From: Bacteroides luti
GTDB lineage: Bacteria; Bacteroidota; Bacteroidia; Bacteroidales; Bacteroidaceae
Length of the DNA: 64,000 nucleotides
Reading direction: 5' to 3'
NCBI RefSeq assembly: GCF_900128905.1
Contig: NZ_FQTV01000018.1
Location: forward strand, 1 to 64,000
The notes under the pieces were generated by a model. That model was not told where the DNA came from. It made no database searches and worked only from the letters and a program-made list of their open reading frames with translations. Made by a program: the position numbers and the translations under genes. Positions 35,602 to 45,022 of the stretch are shown in pieces. Numbering within the stretch: the first letter of the stretch is position 1; each line of letters begins with the position of its first letter.

Positions 35602-36747
35602 TTAAAAGTCAAATTTTACCTCATAAGTTTTATTTCCATCCATTCCACTATTATGCATCATGAAATCAGATATCCAGGTATATTTCTTTTGTCCGTCAAC
35701 AGTAGTTGCTTCAACCAGAAATACCTGTCTTCTGTCCCATTTATTCTCAGGATTTTTAAAGAACAACCCTCTGAGATTGTTTATAGTATAACTACCATTC
35801 TGTATATTGTAAGTACAATATGGAGTTTTACTAACAGTGTTGCACCATGTCTCGTATGAGTAAGTTGCCGGATAAAGAGCAATTTTCCCGTTGGCTGGTG
35901 TTCCGTTAATTGTCATTTTTATAATCATATTATCAGCAAAATCCCGATACATTAACTCGTCAATAAGACCACTTTGTTTGGTGTTACCAACCATATTAAT
36001 AATTTTTATTGCATAATCACTCCAACTGCTTTCCTCGTCAGGAGTGTAACAATAATCGTTCATAAGACAGCGAGGGGGAGTGAATCCTTCACCATTGACA
36101 GGATTGTTTTTCCCTTCAACAACATCGGCATACAAATCAATAACTCCGCGGAAATGTCCCAATTCATGAGTAATGGCACGATAAGTGTATTGGTTGAAAT
36201 GATCGTTGTATTTGTTTTTCATACCTTCAGATGCATTGATAACCAATATTGTTCCAATTCCGTTATTGTTGCCACATCCACCGCCGTATTCACCTTTTTC
36301 AGCACCTTCGTAGAAGAAATCATAGATAACAACCAGCTTGAATATGTTTTTGTCCATTCGTTGAATTGCTTTGGTATCAGCACCATTTTCACCCCAATAT
36401 GAACAGCCGTCATAAACAATAATATCGTCGAGGTCAGGTTTGAAAATATATTTTCTTTTAAGCTGATGCTTTTTATCGCAATTATTGAAACGCGCATTGA
36501 TTTCGTTCCATTGAGTAGTTAGTTTTTCTTTAAAAAAAGCTGGAGATTGTGTTTGCCAGCCTTTTCTGTCAACAGCAATTTTTACATTGATATAGATTGT
36601 AGTTCCATCATCATAGTCTGCGGTATATTCAGGCTTTTCAGTATCAGGTTTATTGATCTCCGGATCATTGCCAGAAGCCGAACCGCAGCCAACCAGTGTA
36701 ACCATTGTTGCAACTACTATCAATCTTATATTCTTAAATATTTTCAT
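35602..36747 (-). CDS. Lipoprotein with metzincin-type zinc metalloprotease motif
   Basis: This 381-residue protein has a lipobox (LVGC, cysteine at about 21) followed by a Pro/Glu/Asp-rich linker, typical of surface-exposed Bacteroides lipoproteins. It carries a complete metzincin zinc motif, HELGHFRGVIDL at about 194-205 (HExxHxxGxxD; H194, E195, H198, D204). A candidate Met-turn, CLMND, lies near 227-231. The C-terminal about 110 residues look like a beta domain (ITHEL... catalytic part ends near 270). I cannot name a family. It lies 16 bases after the GH27 gene and 91 bases before the GH127 gene in the same operon, so its target is probably the protein part of the glycoprotein that this locus uses. 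Confidence 0.7.
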   Translation of the reverse strand: MKIFKNIRLIVVATMVTLVGCGSASGNDPEINKPDTEKPEYTADYDDGTTIYINVKIAVDRKGWQTQSPAFFKEKLTTQWNEINARFNNCDKKHQLKRKYIFKPDLDDIIVYDGCSYWGENGADTKAIQRMDKNIFKLVVIYDFFYEGAEKGEYGGGCGNNNGIGTILVINASEGMKNKYNDHFNQYTYRAITHELGHFRGVIDLYADVVEGKNNPVNGEGFTPPRCLMNDYCYTPDEESSWSDYAIKIINMVGNTKQSGLIDELMYRDFADNMIIKMTINGTPANGKIALYPATYSYETWCNTVSKTPYCTYNIQNGSYTINNLRGLFFKNPENKWDRRQVFLVEATTVDGQKKYTWISDFMMHNSGMDGNKTYEVKFDF

Positions 36748-36763
36748 CCCTTTTAGATTAGAT

Positions 36764-37993
36764 TTATTTTTTAAGGTTTAACTGCACCATTAGTACTCCA
36801 TGCGCAGGTATGTTATATTTTGTATTTGCAGCTGTTGTGCCAATATCTTTATGTTTCCATAAATCCCTGATTGTATATTCATTTTTGTGAATATTCACAT
36901 CAGTCGCAAAGTACATCACATCTTTCTTCCAGTTATAATCAAGTTGCCATTCGTGATCAGTACGGTTAAGGAAACATACGGCAACTTCACCTTTAGCCAA
37001 AGGCTTTGCCCATATCTCATGATCTCCCATATCCATAAAGCGTCTGGCCTGTTGTCCAAGACTATCCTGATCAACAGCAATAACTTCCTTGTTTGTAAGT
37101 ATCTCTTTGGTATCTTTATCCATAGAACGAAGATCATTACCAGCCATTAATGGAGCTGCCAACATTGCCCACATTGAAAAATGAGTGATGTATTCGTCTT
37201 TTGTCATTCCACCATTACCAATTTCAAGCATCTCTGCGTCATTCCAATGACCAGGTCCTGCATAAAGGTATAATTCGGCTAAAGTATCAATGATATCAAG
37301 AACACCAACACCGCCCCAATCGAATTTGCATTGATAACAATCACGAATGTCGGCAGTGGTACGCCACAAGTGTCCTACACCTTTTGCCCATTTCCATGGC
37401 TGACTTTCGCCCCATTCACAAATACTGAAAACGATAGGTCGTCCACAAGCTTTGAGAGCATCGCTCATAGTCCTGTATGCCGCTTCTGCATTTTGACCTT
37501 CATTTGAGCACCAGTCATACTTCAGGTAATCAACTCCCCATTTTGCATATTGGCGTGCATCCTGAAACTGATATCCTCTGCTGCCAGGTCTTCCCTGACA
37601 TGTCAGAGAACCAGCGCACGAATATATCCCAAGCTTTAATCCTTTGCTGTGAATATAATCCGCCAATGCTTTAATACCGTTTGGGAAAGCTTTAGGATCA
37701 GCTATAATGTTTCCATCTTTATCACGGCCAACCTGCCAGCAATCGTCAATTACAATATATTGATATCCGGCATCTTTCATTCCTGAGTTAGCTATAGCAT
37801 CCGCCATTTGCTTTAAAAGATTTTCATTCACATCACAGCCAAACTTATTCCAGCTGTTCCACCCCATTGGCGGTGTGGCAGCCAGACTTTCAAAGATAGA
37901 ATCCTGTTTGCTCTGATTCTCTCCGAAAAACATTTGTGCTTTTGCTGATATTGCCAGTAAGAATAGATATGTTATTATCAGAAGTTTTTTCAT
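36764..37993 (-). CDS. GH27 alpha-galactosidase, secreted
   Basis: The 409-residue product has a signal peptide (about 1-19, ending SAKA/QM). The barrel opens with TPPMGWNSWNKFGCDVNE. YIVIDDCWQ and YLKYDWCSN follow; the latter carries the nucleophile aspartate of GH27. GHLWRTTADIRDC and GHWNDAEMLEIGNGG carry the acid/base region. A C-terminal beta sandwich begins near 320. All motifs fit alpha-galactosidase and length is normal. It follows susD with a strong hairpin in between (38039-38073) and precedes the metzincin-like gene by 16 bases. Alpha-N-acetylgalactosaminidase or beta-L-arabinopyranosidase activity also occurs in GH27 and cannot be excluded. Confidence 0.93.
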   Translation of the reverse strand: MKKLLIITYLFLLAISAKAQMFFGENQSKQDSIFESLAATPPMGWNSWNKFGCDVNENLLKQMADAIANSGMKDAGYQYIVIDDCWQVGRDKDGNIIADPKAFPNGIKALADYIHSKGLKLGIYSCAGSLTCQGRPGSRGYQFQDARQYAKWGVDYLKYDWCSNEGQNAEAAYRTMSDALKACGRPIVFSICEWGESQPWKWAKGVGHLWRTTADIRDCYQCKFDWGGVGVLDIIDTLAELYLYAGPGHWNDAEMLEIGNGGMTKDEYITHFSMWAMLAAPLMAGNDLRSMDKDTKEILTNKEVIAVDQDSLGQQARRFMDMGDHEIWAKPLAKGEVAVCFLNRTDHEWQLDYNWKKDVMYFATDVNIHKNEYTIRDLWKHKDIGTTAANTKYNIPAHGVLMVQLNLKK

Positions 37994-38038
37994 GTTTCAA
38001 CAGTAAAAGAAATCTTGTTCAAAATAAAATTTGTTTTT

Positions 38039-38073
38039 ATCAGAATGCCTTAAATAATTCAAGGCATTCTGAT
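38039..38073 (-). promoter_or_regulatory. Perfect hairpin between susD and GH27 gene
   Basis: ATCAGAATGCCTT (38039-38051) pairs with AAGGCATTCTGAT (38061-38073) without a mismatch; the loop is 9 bases. It begins 10 bases after the susD stop on the - strand. No T run follows on the - strand, so it is more likely an mRNA stabiliser or attenuator that keeps SusCD above the downstream enzymes. Confidence 0.65.
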
Positions 38074-38083
38074 GTTATTAACC

Positions 38084-39781
38084 CTATTGATAAGGAGCTG
38101 GATCCAATTGTGGAGCTTTTCTTAATTCAGATCTAGGAATCGGCAACCAATAATTTTTTGGAGCATGGAATGTTCTGTATTCGATAGGTTCAGGATTCAG
38201 TTCATAAGTTTTGCTTCCGTCACTATGTTTCCAGATAATCATACCAGTAACAGGTTTGCTATAAATATCTTCAATAATCATCCAGCGTCTGATATCGAAC
38301 CAACGTTGTCCTTCGAATACTAGCTCAATCTGTCTTTCATGTCTATACTTTGCTACAATATTATCACCTGTAATATCTGGCATGTGAACACGTCTTCTTA
38401 TTTTATTGATATATTCAACAGCTTCGGGTGTGTTACCTAATTCAATCTGACATTCTGCATAGTTCAAATAGAATTCAGCTAAACGGAACATGAAATAAGG
38501 AGTGCTTGGAGCATCAGTTGCATAAGTATCATAATTTCTATCAAGGAATTTTCTGATATAATAACCTGTTTGAGTACCATTCCACCATGAATCTCCACGA
38601 CGGCTGTCTTTTCCGTTTGGCACTCCCTCTTCAGCTCCAAAGAAACACTCTACTTCTCTTTCATCAGCACGGTATCCCCATGTAGATCCATCAGTAAATA
38701 TGGTTGCAGCGAAACGTAAATCTCTATTCACATAAGGATTTTCTTTTTCAGATCCTCTTACATAAGGTGCTCCATTGGCCATTTCAAACTGGTCAACAAT
38801 CTCTTGAGTAGCCTGGAAGTTTCCCCATCCATTAAAGCCACTTCCTGTTCCGCATGGGGTTTGGAACAGATATGAATTATTGTAGGCACCTTCACCTTGA
38901 ATGTTGTATAGCTTTTCAAAAATAACCTCCGGATTTTGGCTGTCAATAAACAAATTTGCATAATCTTCACTGGTTGATACATCTTGCAGATAATAAGCCG
39001 GAGCACCGCTTTCATCTTTCAGATCAATAACAGCTTTGTTTGCATCAGATGCTTTTTTCCACTTAGCTTGAGATGGAGTGCCAAAAAGTGGGCTGGCTGC
39101 ATACAAAAGTGTTCTTGCTTTCAATGCCAGTGCAGCTCCTTTTGTAGCTCTTCCCAGGTCGCTATCATCGCTATACTTTACAGGTAAATACATCGCGGCA
39201 CTGTCACACTGTGAAACGATATATTCTGCAACATCGTCTTTAGGGACCCGAACCTGTTTGGTGAAATCGTCATTAAGTCCAAATGAATTCTTTATAAGTG
39301 GCACTTCGCCAAATAAGCTGTAAAGCTGACAATAGAAGAATCCTCTCAGGAAATACGCCTGACCAATTTGCTCGTTTTTCCATTTAATATTTTCTTCACC
39401 AGTTGCAGGTACTCTACCAATATTTTCCAGGAATATATTGGTATTACGAATAGCCTTGAAATAGAAAGACCATGGATTCCATGTTGAACCATCCCATCCG
39501 ATATTCGACTGATCTGGAGAGAGTAAACCTTGCTGGATAGACTCTGTGCCATATTTATGCATTTGATAAACTTCTTCTGTATAACTTGCAAATCGTGATC
39601 CTTTCTGAGTTTCAGCTTCTACACTATTGTACTGGTCGTTCAGGAATGTTTCCGATAGAGCTAAATCACCCCAAATAGCACTATCAGTATATGAATTGAG
39701 CGGACTCTGATCCAGTATATCTGTGCATGAGCTGAAGATTCCAGCCATCATCATGGCTGCGCATATATATATTTTTTTCAT
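38084..39781 (-). CDS. SusD/RagB family glycan-binding lipoprotein
   Basis: The 565-residue product has a lipobox (FSSC, cysteine at about 19) and the SusD opening DILDQSPLNSYTDSAIWGDLALSETFLNDQYNSV. TPR-like segments include GQAYFLRGFFYCQLYSLFGEVPLI. The C-terminal family block RHERQIELVFEGQRWFDIRRW and the ending ELRKAPQLDPAPYQ are also present. SusD proteins sit on the SusC porin as the lid that captures glycans at the cell surface. It begins 30 bases after susC and is followed by a hairpin and the enzymes of the PUL. The ligand cannot be told from sequence. Confidence 0.95.
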   Translation of the reverse strand: MKKIYICAAMMMAGIFSSCTDILDQSPLNSYTDSAIWGDLALSETFLNDQYNSVEAETQKGSRFASYTEEVYQMHKYGTESIQQGLLSPDQSNIGWDGSTWNPWSFYFKAIRNTNIFLENIGRVPATGEENIKWKNEQIGQAYFLRGFFYCQLYSLFGEVPLIKNSFGLNDDFTKQVRVPKDDVAEYIVSQCDSAAMYLPVKYSDDSDLGRATKGAALALKARTLLYAASPLFGTPSQAKWKKASDANKAVIDLKDESGAPAYYLQDVSTSEDYANLFIDSQNPEVIFEKLYNIQGEGAYNNSYLFQTPCGTGSGFNGWGNFQATQEIVDQFEMANGAPYVRGSEKENPYVNRDLRFAATIFTDGSTWGYRADEREVECFFGAEEGVPNGKDSRRGDSWWNGTQTGYYIRKFLDRNYDTYATDAPSTPYFMFRLAEFYLNYAECQIELGNTPEAVEYINKIRRRVHMPDITGDNIVAKYRHERQIELVFEGQRWFDIRRWMIIEDIYSKPVTGMIIWKHSDGSKTYELNPEPIEYRTFHAPKNYWLPIPRSELRKAPQLDPAPYQ

Positions 39782-39811
39782 TTCTTTATAAGTTTAGAGT
39801 TACTAGTTAAA

Positions 39812-42800
39812 TTAGAAAGTGACGTTTACACCAACAGTGACGATTCTCTGTTGTGGGTAGAAGTTTGTACCAGCAACACCGTCTGGAACTTCAGGATCAC
39901 AGATCTTTATGTTATCTATAGAGAATAGATTATTACCGTTTGCATAAATTCTCATATTTTCTATACTTAGCAATTTTGTTACTTTCTTAGGAAGAGTATA
40001 ACCTAATTCCAGAGATTTAAGTCTCAGGAAGCTTGCATCTCTCATCCACCATGTTGAAGTAACTCCATTGAAAGCATCACCGTAAGTCTGTTTTATGAAA
40101 GCTCTTGGCCATCTTGCTTTTGCATTTTGTTCTGCAGTATTTGTGTCAATCCATCTGCCATTATAAAAATCAGTAACCATGTTCATACTTGGCTGAATAA
40201 TTTGCTTAGCCAATGCTTGTCCCTGGAAGAAAATGTTCAGATCAAATCCTTTCCATGAACCATTTAATGTGAAACCGTACATAATTTGAGGAGTACTTGA
40301 CTTGTTTACACGATATGCATCATCCCAAGTAATATTATTATCACCATTTCTGTCTTTATAAATAAGATTTCCAGGTTGTGTCCCAGCAATGTGTGGAGTT
40401 TTATCTATTTGTTCCTGTGTTTGATAGATACCAGTTGCTTCGTATAAAACAAATCCATCAATTGGATGACCTTCTGTTTTTTGCCATGCAGGAGTTGTTT
40501 TTGCTTCGTCCACGTATACTACCTTATTCTTTGCATAGGTAAAGTTACCACTTACACCCCATTTAAAGTCGCCAGCTTTGTCCTGATAATTTGCAACAAG
40601 CTCTATACCCTGATTATTAACCTTGCCTAAATTTTCCTGAGGTAGAGTAAGTCCGGTGTAAGAAGGCACTGAAGCATTTCTGGAAATCAGAATGTCATGT
40701 CTCTTAGATTTGAAATAATCAATATCTAATCCAAATTTTCCGTCAAGATACTGGGTAGAGATACCAATATTGTAAGTCTGAGCCTTTTCCCATGTGATAA
40801 GAGGGTTGGCTGTTCTAACCATATATGTGCTTTTGTTAACAGCATTTTCTGTACCAAAAGTAGCCCCATTTCCTAAGCCATATTCTGTAAGGAACTGGTA
40901 TGCTGGTACAGCATCGTTACCCATTAATCCCCATGATCCTTTTAATTTTAAGAAACTTACAACTGGCTTAATTCCCTCGAAGAAGTTTTCTTCAGAAATA
41001 ACCCAACCGGCAGAAACACCAGGGAAAGTACCCCAACGATGACCTTTGGCAAAATTTTGTGAACCATCAACACGTAAAGTGAATTCTGCCAGATATTTGT
41101 TGTTATAGCTGTAGTTGATACGTCCGAAAACATTTCTGCGAGCCGATGCATCTGAGTATCCTCCGTTATCTTTGTCTTTAGGCACACCACTTCCCGCAAA
41201 AATTTCAGGAATAGCAGCCGAAATATAATTTGTGCGGTATGCAGAAACAGAACTGAAGTTATATTTGCTTTGTTCGTAAGCTACAAAAGCATCAATTTTA
41301 TGAGCCTCTTTAAATGTACGACTATATCCCAAACGTCCGTTTAAGGTGATAGTATTAGAATTGTCAGCCCAAGAGTTTACACTGATAGCTCCTGTACCCG
41401 ATCTCTGATTTTCATATTCTCCGCTTGAGTTGTTGTATAAATACAAGTCATAAGGAGTATTTAAACTCTTTCCTGTTCTGAAAGAGAAGTCCAAAGCTGC
41501 ATATCCTTCTACGTATAAACCTTTAGTAATCTGATCAAGATCAAGACGGAAGGTCGGTTTTAAAGTAAGGATGTTGTATTTTAGTTTGTTTGTACCCGGT
41601 TTATCTGTAACCATTATTGCTGCATTGTTGGTAATTCCATCGTAACCACTTCTAGGCAATCCATTAGGATAATAAGCAGCAGCCATTGGAGAAGTTGACA
41701 GGAATTTGCCAAACAAGTAATCTGTATCAAATACACCTCTGTTTCTCACTTCTTGGCGTCCTAAGATATCAAAGCTAAACTTAGCTTTTTTGCCAACCTT
41801 GGCATCTACATTTGTAGTAAACTGATATTGGCTGTAATTCTGTGTACTTTCTTTGTAGATAGCATCTTGCCATAAATACTGAACAGATGTATAGAAAGAA
41901 ACATTCTCGTTACCGCCGGTTACTGACAAACTGTGTTGAGTTTTGGTAGCCCAATCTTTAGAAACAGCTTTCCACCAGTTTGTACTAGGATAATTGATAG
42001 GATCCGATCCATCTTGCAGTTTCTGAAGCACATCTTTTGAATATGTTTCGTACATATCATGTCCTCTGTCATATTCGTTTATATATGTAGCATATTGGAA
42101 AGCATTCAACATGTCAGGAACGCGTGTTGGTTGAGTGAAACCTACATTACCACTATAATTGATCTTCACTTTTCCTTCTTTACCACGTTTGGTAGTAATA
42201 AGAATTACGCCATTTGCTGCACGGGCACCATAGATTGCAGCAGAAGCATCCTTCAGTACAGAAATAGTTTCAATATCTTCAGGATTTAAACGGCTGAAAC
42301 TACGATCGGCCACACCATCGACCACAATCAGCGGAGCAGTGCTTCCTGTAGTTCCTTTACCACGAATTAAAATACTGGCACCATCTTCACCCGGTTCACC
42401 AGAACGAACGTTTGAAATAATACCGGCTGTTTTTCCTGCTAAAGCACCACTTAAGTTTATTGAAGCAACCTTTTTCAGTTCGTCACCTCCCACCTGAGAT
42501 ACAGAACCAGTTACCGTTGCTTTTTTCTGGGTACCATAACCAACTACTACAACTTCATCCAGTCCTACGCTTTCTTCAGACATTGTTATTGTAAATTTCG
42601 AATTATTTCCAATAGCAACCTCTTCTTTTTTCATTCCGATGAAAGTCACTTCCAGTACTTTGCTTGAAGGATCTATTGATAATTCAAATTTTCCATCTAA
42701 ATCTGTTATTGCTCCTGCTTGTGTTCCTTTTACTTTAATAGAAGCTCCAATAATAGGTGTTCCCTTTGCATCGACAATAACTCCGGTTATTTTCTTTGTC

Positions 42801-42964
42801 TGCTGTTTGTTCACAGAATAGGGACTTAATAAATTGGTTCCGGAACTGTTTCCGGCCATAAGAGGAGAGGCACTTAGAAGACCTAGAGCTATCGCCATTC
42901 TGGCAATGCAGAATCTTCTTTCCATCTTGGTTTTTCTAAGAATTAGATTCTTACTGTTTTTCAT
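39812..42964 (-). CDS. SusC/RagA family TonB-dependent outer-membrane transporter
   Basis: This 1050-residue protein has an extended N-terminal signal (about 1-38, ending SPLMA/GNS). A carboxypeptidase-regulatory-like domain (about 56-135) contains GVIVDAKGTPIIGASIKVKGT. The plug follows with LDEVVVVGYGTQKKATVTGSVS and the SusC-typical RGKGTTGSTAPLIVVDGV. A 22-strand barrel ends in GTNFYPQQRIVTVGVNVTF. No STN domain is present, so regulation through an anti-sigma factor via this protein is unlikely. It is the first gene of the PUL. The first codon may lie at 42964 or 13 residues inside (42925); both give a signal. SusC with SusD imports the glycan product in a TonB-dependent way. Confidence 0.95.
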   Translation of the reverse strand: MKNSKNLILRKTKMERRFCIARMAIALGLLSASPLMAGNSSGTNLLSPYSVNKQQTKKITGVIVDAKGTPIIGASIKVKGTQAGAITDLDGKFELSIDPSSKVLEVTFIGMKKEEVAIGNNSKFTITMSEESVGLDEVVVVGYGTQKKATVTGSVSQVGGDELKKVASINLSGALAGKTAGIISNVRSGEPGEDGASILIRGKGTTGSTAPLIVVDGVADRSFSRLNPEDIETISVLKDASAAIYGARAANGVILITTKRGKEGKVKINYSGNVGFTQPTRVPDMLNAFQYATYINEYDRGHDMYETYSKDVLQKLQDGSDPINYPSTNWWKAVSKDWATKTQHSLSVTGGNENVSFYTSVQYLWQDAIYKESTQNYSQYQFTTNVDAKVGKKAKFSFDILGRQEVRNRGVFDTDYLFGKFLSTSPMAAAYYPNGLPRSGYDGITNNAAIMVTDKPGTNKLKYNILTLKPTFRLDLDQITKGLYVEGYAALDFSFRTGKSLNTPYDLYLYNNSSGEYENQRSGTGAISVNSWADNSNTITLNGRLGYSRTFKEAHKIDAFVAYEQSKYNFSSVSAYRTNYISAAIPEIFAGSGVPKDKDNGGYSDASARRNVFGRINYSYNNKYLAEFTLRVDGSQNFAKGHRWGTFPGVSAGWVISEENFFEGIKPVVSFLKLKGSWGLMGNDAVPAYQFLTEYGLGNGATFGTENAVNKSTYMVRTANPLITWEKAQTYNIGISTQYLDGKFGLDIDYFKSKRHDILISRNASVPSYTGLTLPQENLGKVNNQGIELVANYQDKAGDFKWGVSGNFTYAKNKVVYVDEAKTTPAWQKTEGHPIDGFVLYEATGIYQTQEQIDKTPHIAGTQPGNLIYKDRNGDNNITWDDAYRVNKSSTPQIMYGFTLNGSWKGFDLNIFFQGQALAKQIIQPSMNMVTDFYNGRWIDTNTAEQNAKARWPRAFIKQTYGDAFNGVTSTWWMRDASFLRLKSLELGYTLPKKVTKLLSIENMRIYANGNNLFSIDNIKICDPEVPDGVAGTNFYPQQRIVTVGVNVTF

Positions 42965-43352
42965 GTTTTTACTTTTTAGATTTATAATAGCGGTTATGAT
43001 TATAAACTTTTGATTGGCTACCGGTTGCGAATTAAAAGAATATATGTTTTGTGCTCATGTAAAATAGTCTATTCTAATAGAAAATTTGTCTAATGATAGT
43101 TTTGTATTAGTTTTGTTTAAATGATTGATTAGTAATTGTTTATATTATAATTCTGGACTATTTTTCTATCTTTATAGATTATTTTTGTGTATTCAGCTTA
43201 ACGCATATACCAAAAATGTGTTGCTTTTGCTATTACCATAAATGTGGTAGTTAAATGCCATCTAAAGGGGATTTATCTTTCATTCATCATGGTATATCTT
43301 TGTACCTTCATAAAAAGATTGAAAGACGTATTTAATTCCTAATCTAAAGAAG
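42965..43352. other. Divergent intergenic region between susC and the LuxR-type gene
   Basis: It must hold promoters for both directions. On the + strand, TATCTTTG at 43295-43302 fits TAnnTTTG about 50 bases before the regulator start. I find no full match on the - strand for susC. No gene is seen. Confidence 0.5.
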
Positions 43353-44017
43353 ATGACTAAAACAACTCTTATCATTGCGGATAATCAGCCGCTTACATCC
43401 TATGCTTTAAAAACATGGGCTGAGAAGAATGAGCTTGTCGATTCCGTTATAGAATCACAGGATAAGCAAGACCTGGAAGATTTACTGGATAAACTATCCC
43501 AGGAAGAGGTTATGCTTATTATGGATGTAGAGTTGTTTGATTTTGCAGATAAAGACGAACTGATTGTTTTTTTTCAGAGACACCAAAGTATACGTAAACT
43601 TTTTATTGGAGATCAGTTTAAGGAAGATGAACTGGCTTTTTTGCAGAAGATATGCAATCGAATATTATTCTAAAAAGTGTTGAGCTGGAAGAACTTAAAA
43701 TTGCAATCATCTATACTTTAAAAGGGCGATACTATATTCAGTCAGAATTGCTGAATGTTTTAATGCGCAAAAACAGTACACCTGTAAAATCCACTTTTGA
43801 AGATATCCATCTTACACCTACCGAAAAGGATATTGTAACCTTAATAGCCGGTGGAAAAACAACAAAAGAAGTAGCTTCAATTCGTAGTCTCAGTTATCAT
43901 ACGGTAGTAACGCACCGGAAAAACATTTTTCGGAAATTGGGAATTTCCAGTATTCATGCACTAACAATCTATGCAGTAAAAGCCAGATTGATAGATCCTA
44001 CAGAATATTACATTTAA
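43353..44017 (+). pseudogene. LuxR-type response regulator, split by a frameshift
   Basis: Two overlapping frames make up one regulator of about 220 residues. The first (43353-43673, 106 residues) is a receiver-like domain: TLIIADNQP near 5-13, LIMDVELFDF near 68-77 and IRKLFIGDQ near 89-97. The second (43652-44017) holds the linker and a C-terminal LuxR HTH: LTPTEKDIVTLIAGGKTTKEVASIRSLS and VVTHRKNIFRKLGI. The frame change, -1 relative to the first frame, falls around 43655-43676 near the sequence TTCTAAAAAGT, where the first frame meets TAA. No usual slippery site with the stop downstream is seen, so a mutation or sequencing error is likelier than programmed frameshifting. It lies between the PUL and cysE; its target genes are unknown. 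Confidence 0.8.
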
Positions 44018-44047
44018 AGTAAACAATCACTAAACAGCAGAATCATT

Positions 44048-44950
44048 ATGTTAAGTCCAACAGAAACCATATTGAAGAATGTAGATATACTTTCTCAACA
44101 TTCAACAGAAGAATATAAATATATACCCCGACATGATAAGCCACTGCCGTCAATCGAAAAAACCGCAGAAATAGTAGAGCTTATAAAATCGATTATTTTT
44201 CCTGGATTTTTTGGCGATTCAATAGCTAATCAAAAAACGCTGAAGTATCATATAGGAATGAATACAGAAAAACTATATTCATTGTTGACAGAACAGATAT
44301 ATAACGGTATCTGCTTTAGTTCACAATATGCAGTGGGAAAAGATATAAAATCGAAAGCTTCAGAACTGGCTCTTATTTTTATAGATAAGATTCCGGAAAT
44401 AAAACGGTTGCTGTGCACAGATGTAAAAGCAACCTTCGACAGAGATCCCTCTGCAAAAAGTTATGCAGAGGTCATATTCTCTTATCCAACTATAAAAGCG
44501 CTGATAAATCATCGTGTGGCTCATGAATTGTTGCTACTTGGAGTTCCTACAATTCCCCGTATTATTTCAGAACTTGCACATTCCGAAACCGGTATTGATA
44601 TTCATCCGGCTGCAAAGATAGGCGAGTATTTCAGTATCGACCACGGAACTGGGGTAGTAATAGGCGAGACTTGTATAATAGGTAACCACGTAAGGTTGTA
44701 TCAAGGTGTAACGTTGGGTGCAAAAAGTATTCTGGCAGATAAAGCTCATGCAAAGGATATTCCTCGTCATCCTATTTTGGAAGATAATGTTACAATCTAT
44801 TCCAATTCCACTGTTTTAGGTAGGATTGTGATTGGGCACAATACAGTGATTGGTGGTAATGTGTGGTTAACAACTCCTTTGCCTCCTTACTCAAATATTC
44901 TGCAACAAAAAGCAGTAGAAGGACTTTTTACAGACGGATTAGGTATTTAG
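44048..44950 (+). CDS. cysE: Serine O-acetyltransferase (CysE/EpsC type)
   Basis: The enzyme acetylates serine to O-acetylserine, the first step of cysteine synthesis. The 300-residue product has an N-terminal helical domain (about 1-170) and a left-handed beta-helix of hexapeptide repeats. The helix shows DIHPAAKIGEYFSIDHGTGVVIGET near 180-204, including the catalytic Asp-His pair. GNHVRLYQGVTLGAKS and ILEDNVTIYSNSTVLGRIVIGHNTVIGGNVWL follow. The ending is long and unlike the short CysK-binding tail of E. coli CysE. It starts 30 bases after the regulator stop and ends before a hairpin shared with the patB-type gene, a fitting partner in sulfur amino acid metabolism. Confidence 0.93.
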   Translation: MLSPTETILKNVDILSQHSTEEYKYIPRHDKPLPSIEKTAEIVELIKSIIFPGFFGDSIANQKTLKYHIGMNTEKLYSLLTEQIYNGICFSSQYAVGKDIKSKASELALIFIDKIPEIKRLLCTDVKATFDRDPSAKSYAEVIFSYPTIKALINHRVAHELLLLGVPTIPRIISELAHSETGIDIHPAAKIGEYFSIDHGTGVVIGETCIIGNHVRLYQGVTLGAKSILADKAHAKDIPRHPILEDNVTIYSNSTVLGRIVIGHNTVIGGNVWLTTPLPPYSNILQQKAVEGLFTDGLGI

Positions 44951-44966
44951 TAGATAGATATAAAAA

Positions 44967-45022
44967 GCTCTGACAGTAGTTTACCGTATAAAGGACAAAA
45001 CCGACTGTCAGGGCAATATTTT
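44967..45022. terminator. Hairpin between convergent cysE and C-S lyase genes
   Basis: GCTCTGACAGT (44967-44977) pairs with ACTGTCAGGGC (45004-45014); the loop is about 26 bases and a T run follows on the + strand. Confidence 0.7.

Noticed and set aside
43652..43676. Programmed -1 frameshifting in the LuxR-type gene
   Set aside because: The zero-frame stop comes before any slippery heptamer, and no downstream stem is clear, so a mutation or read error is the simpler reading.
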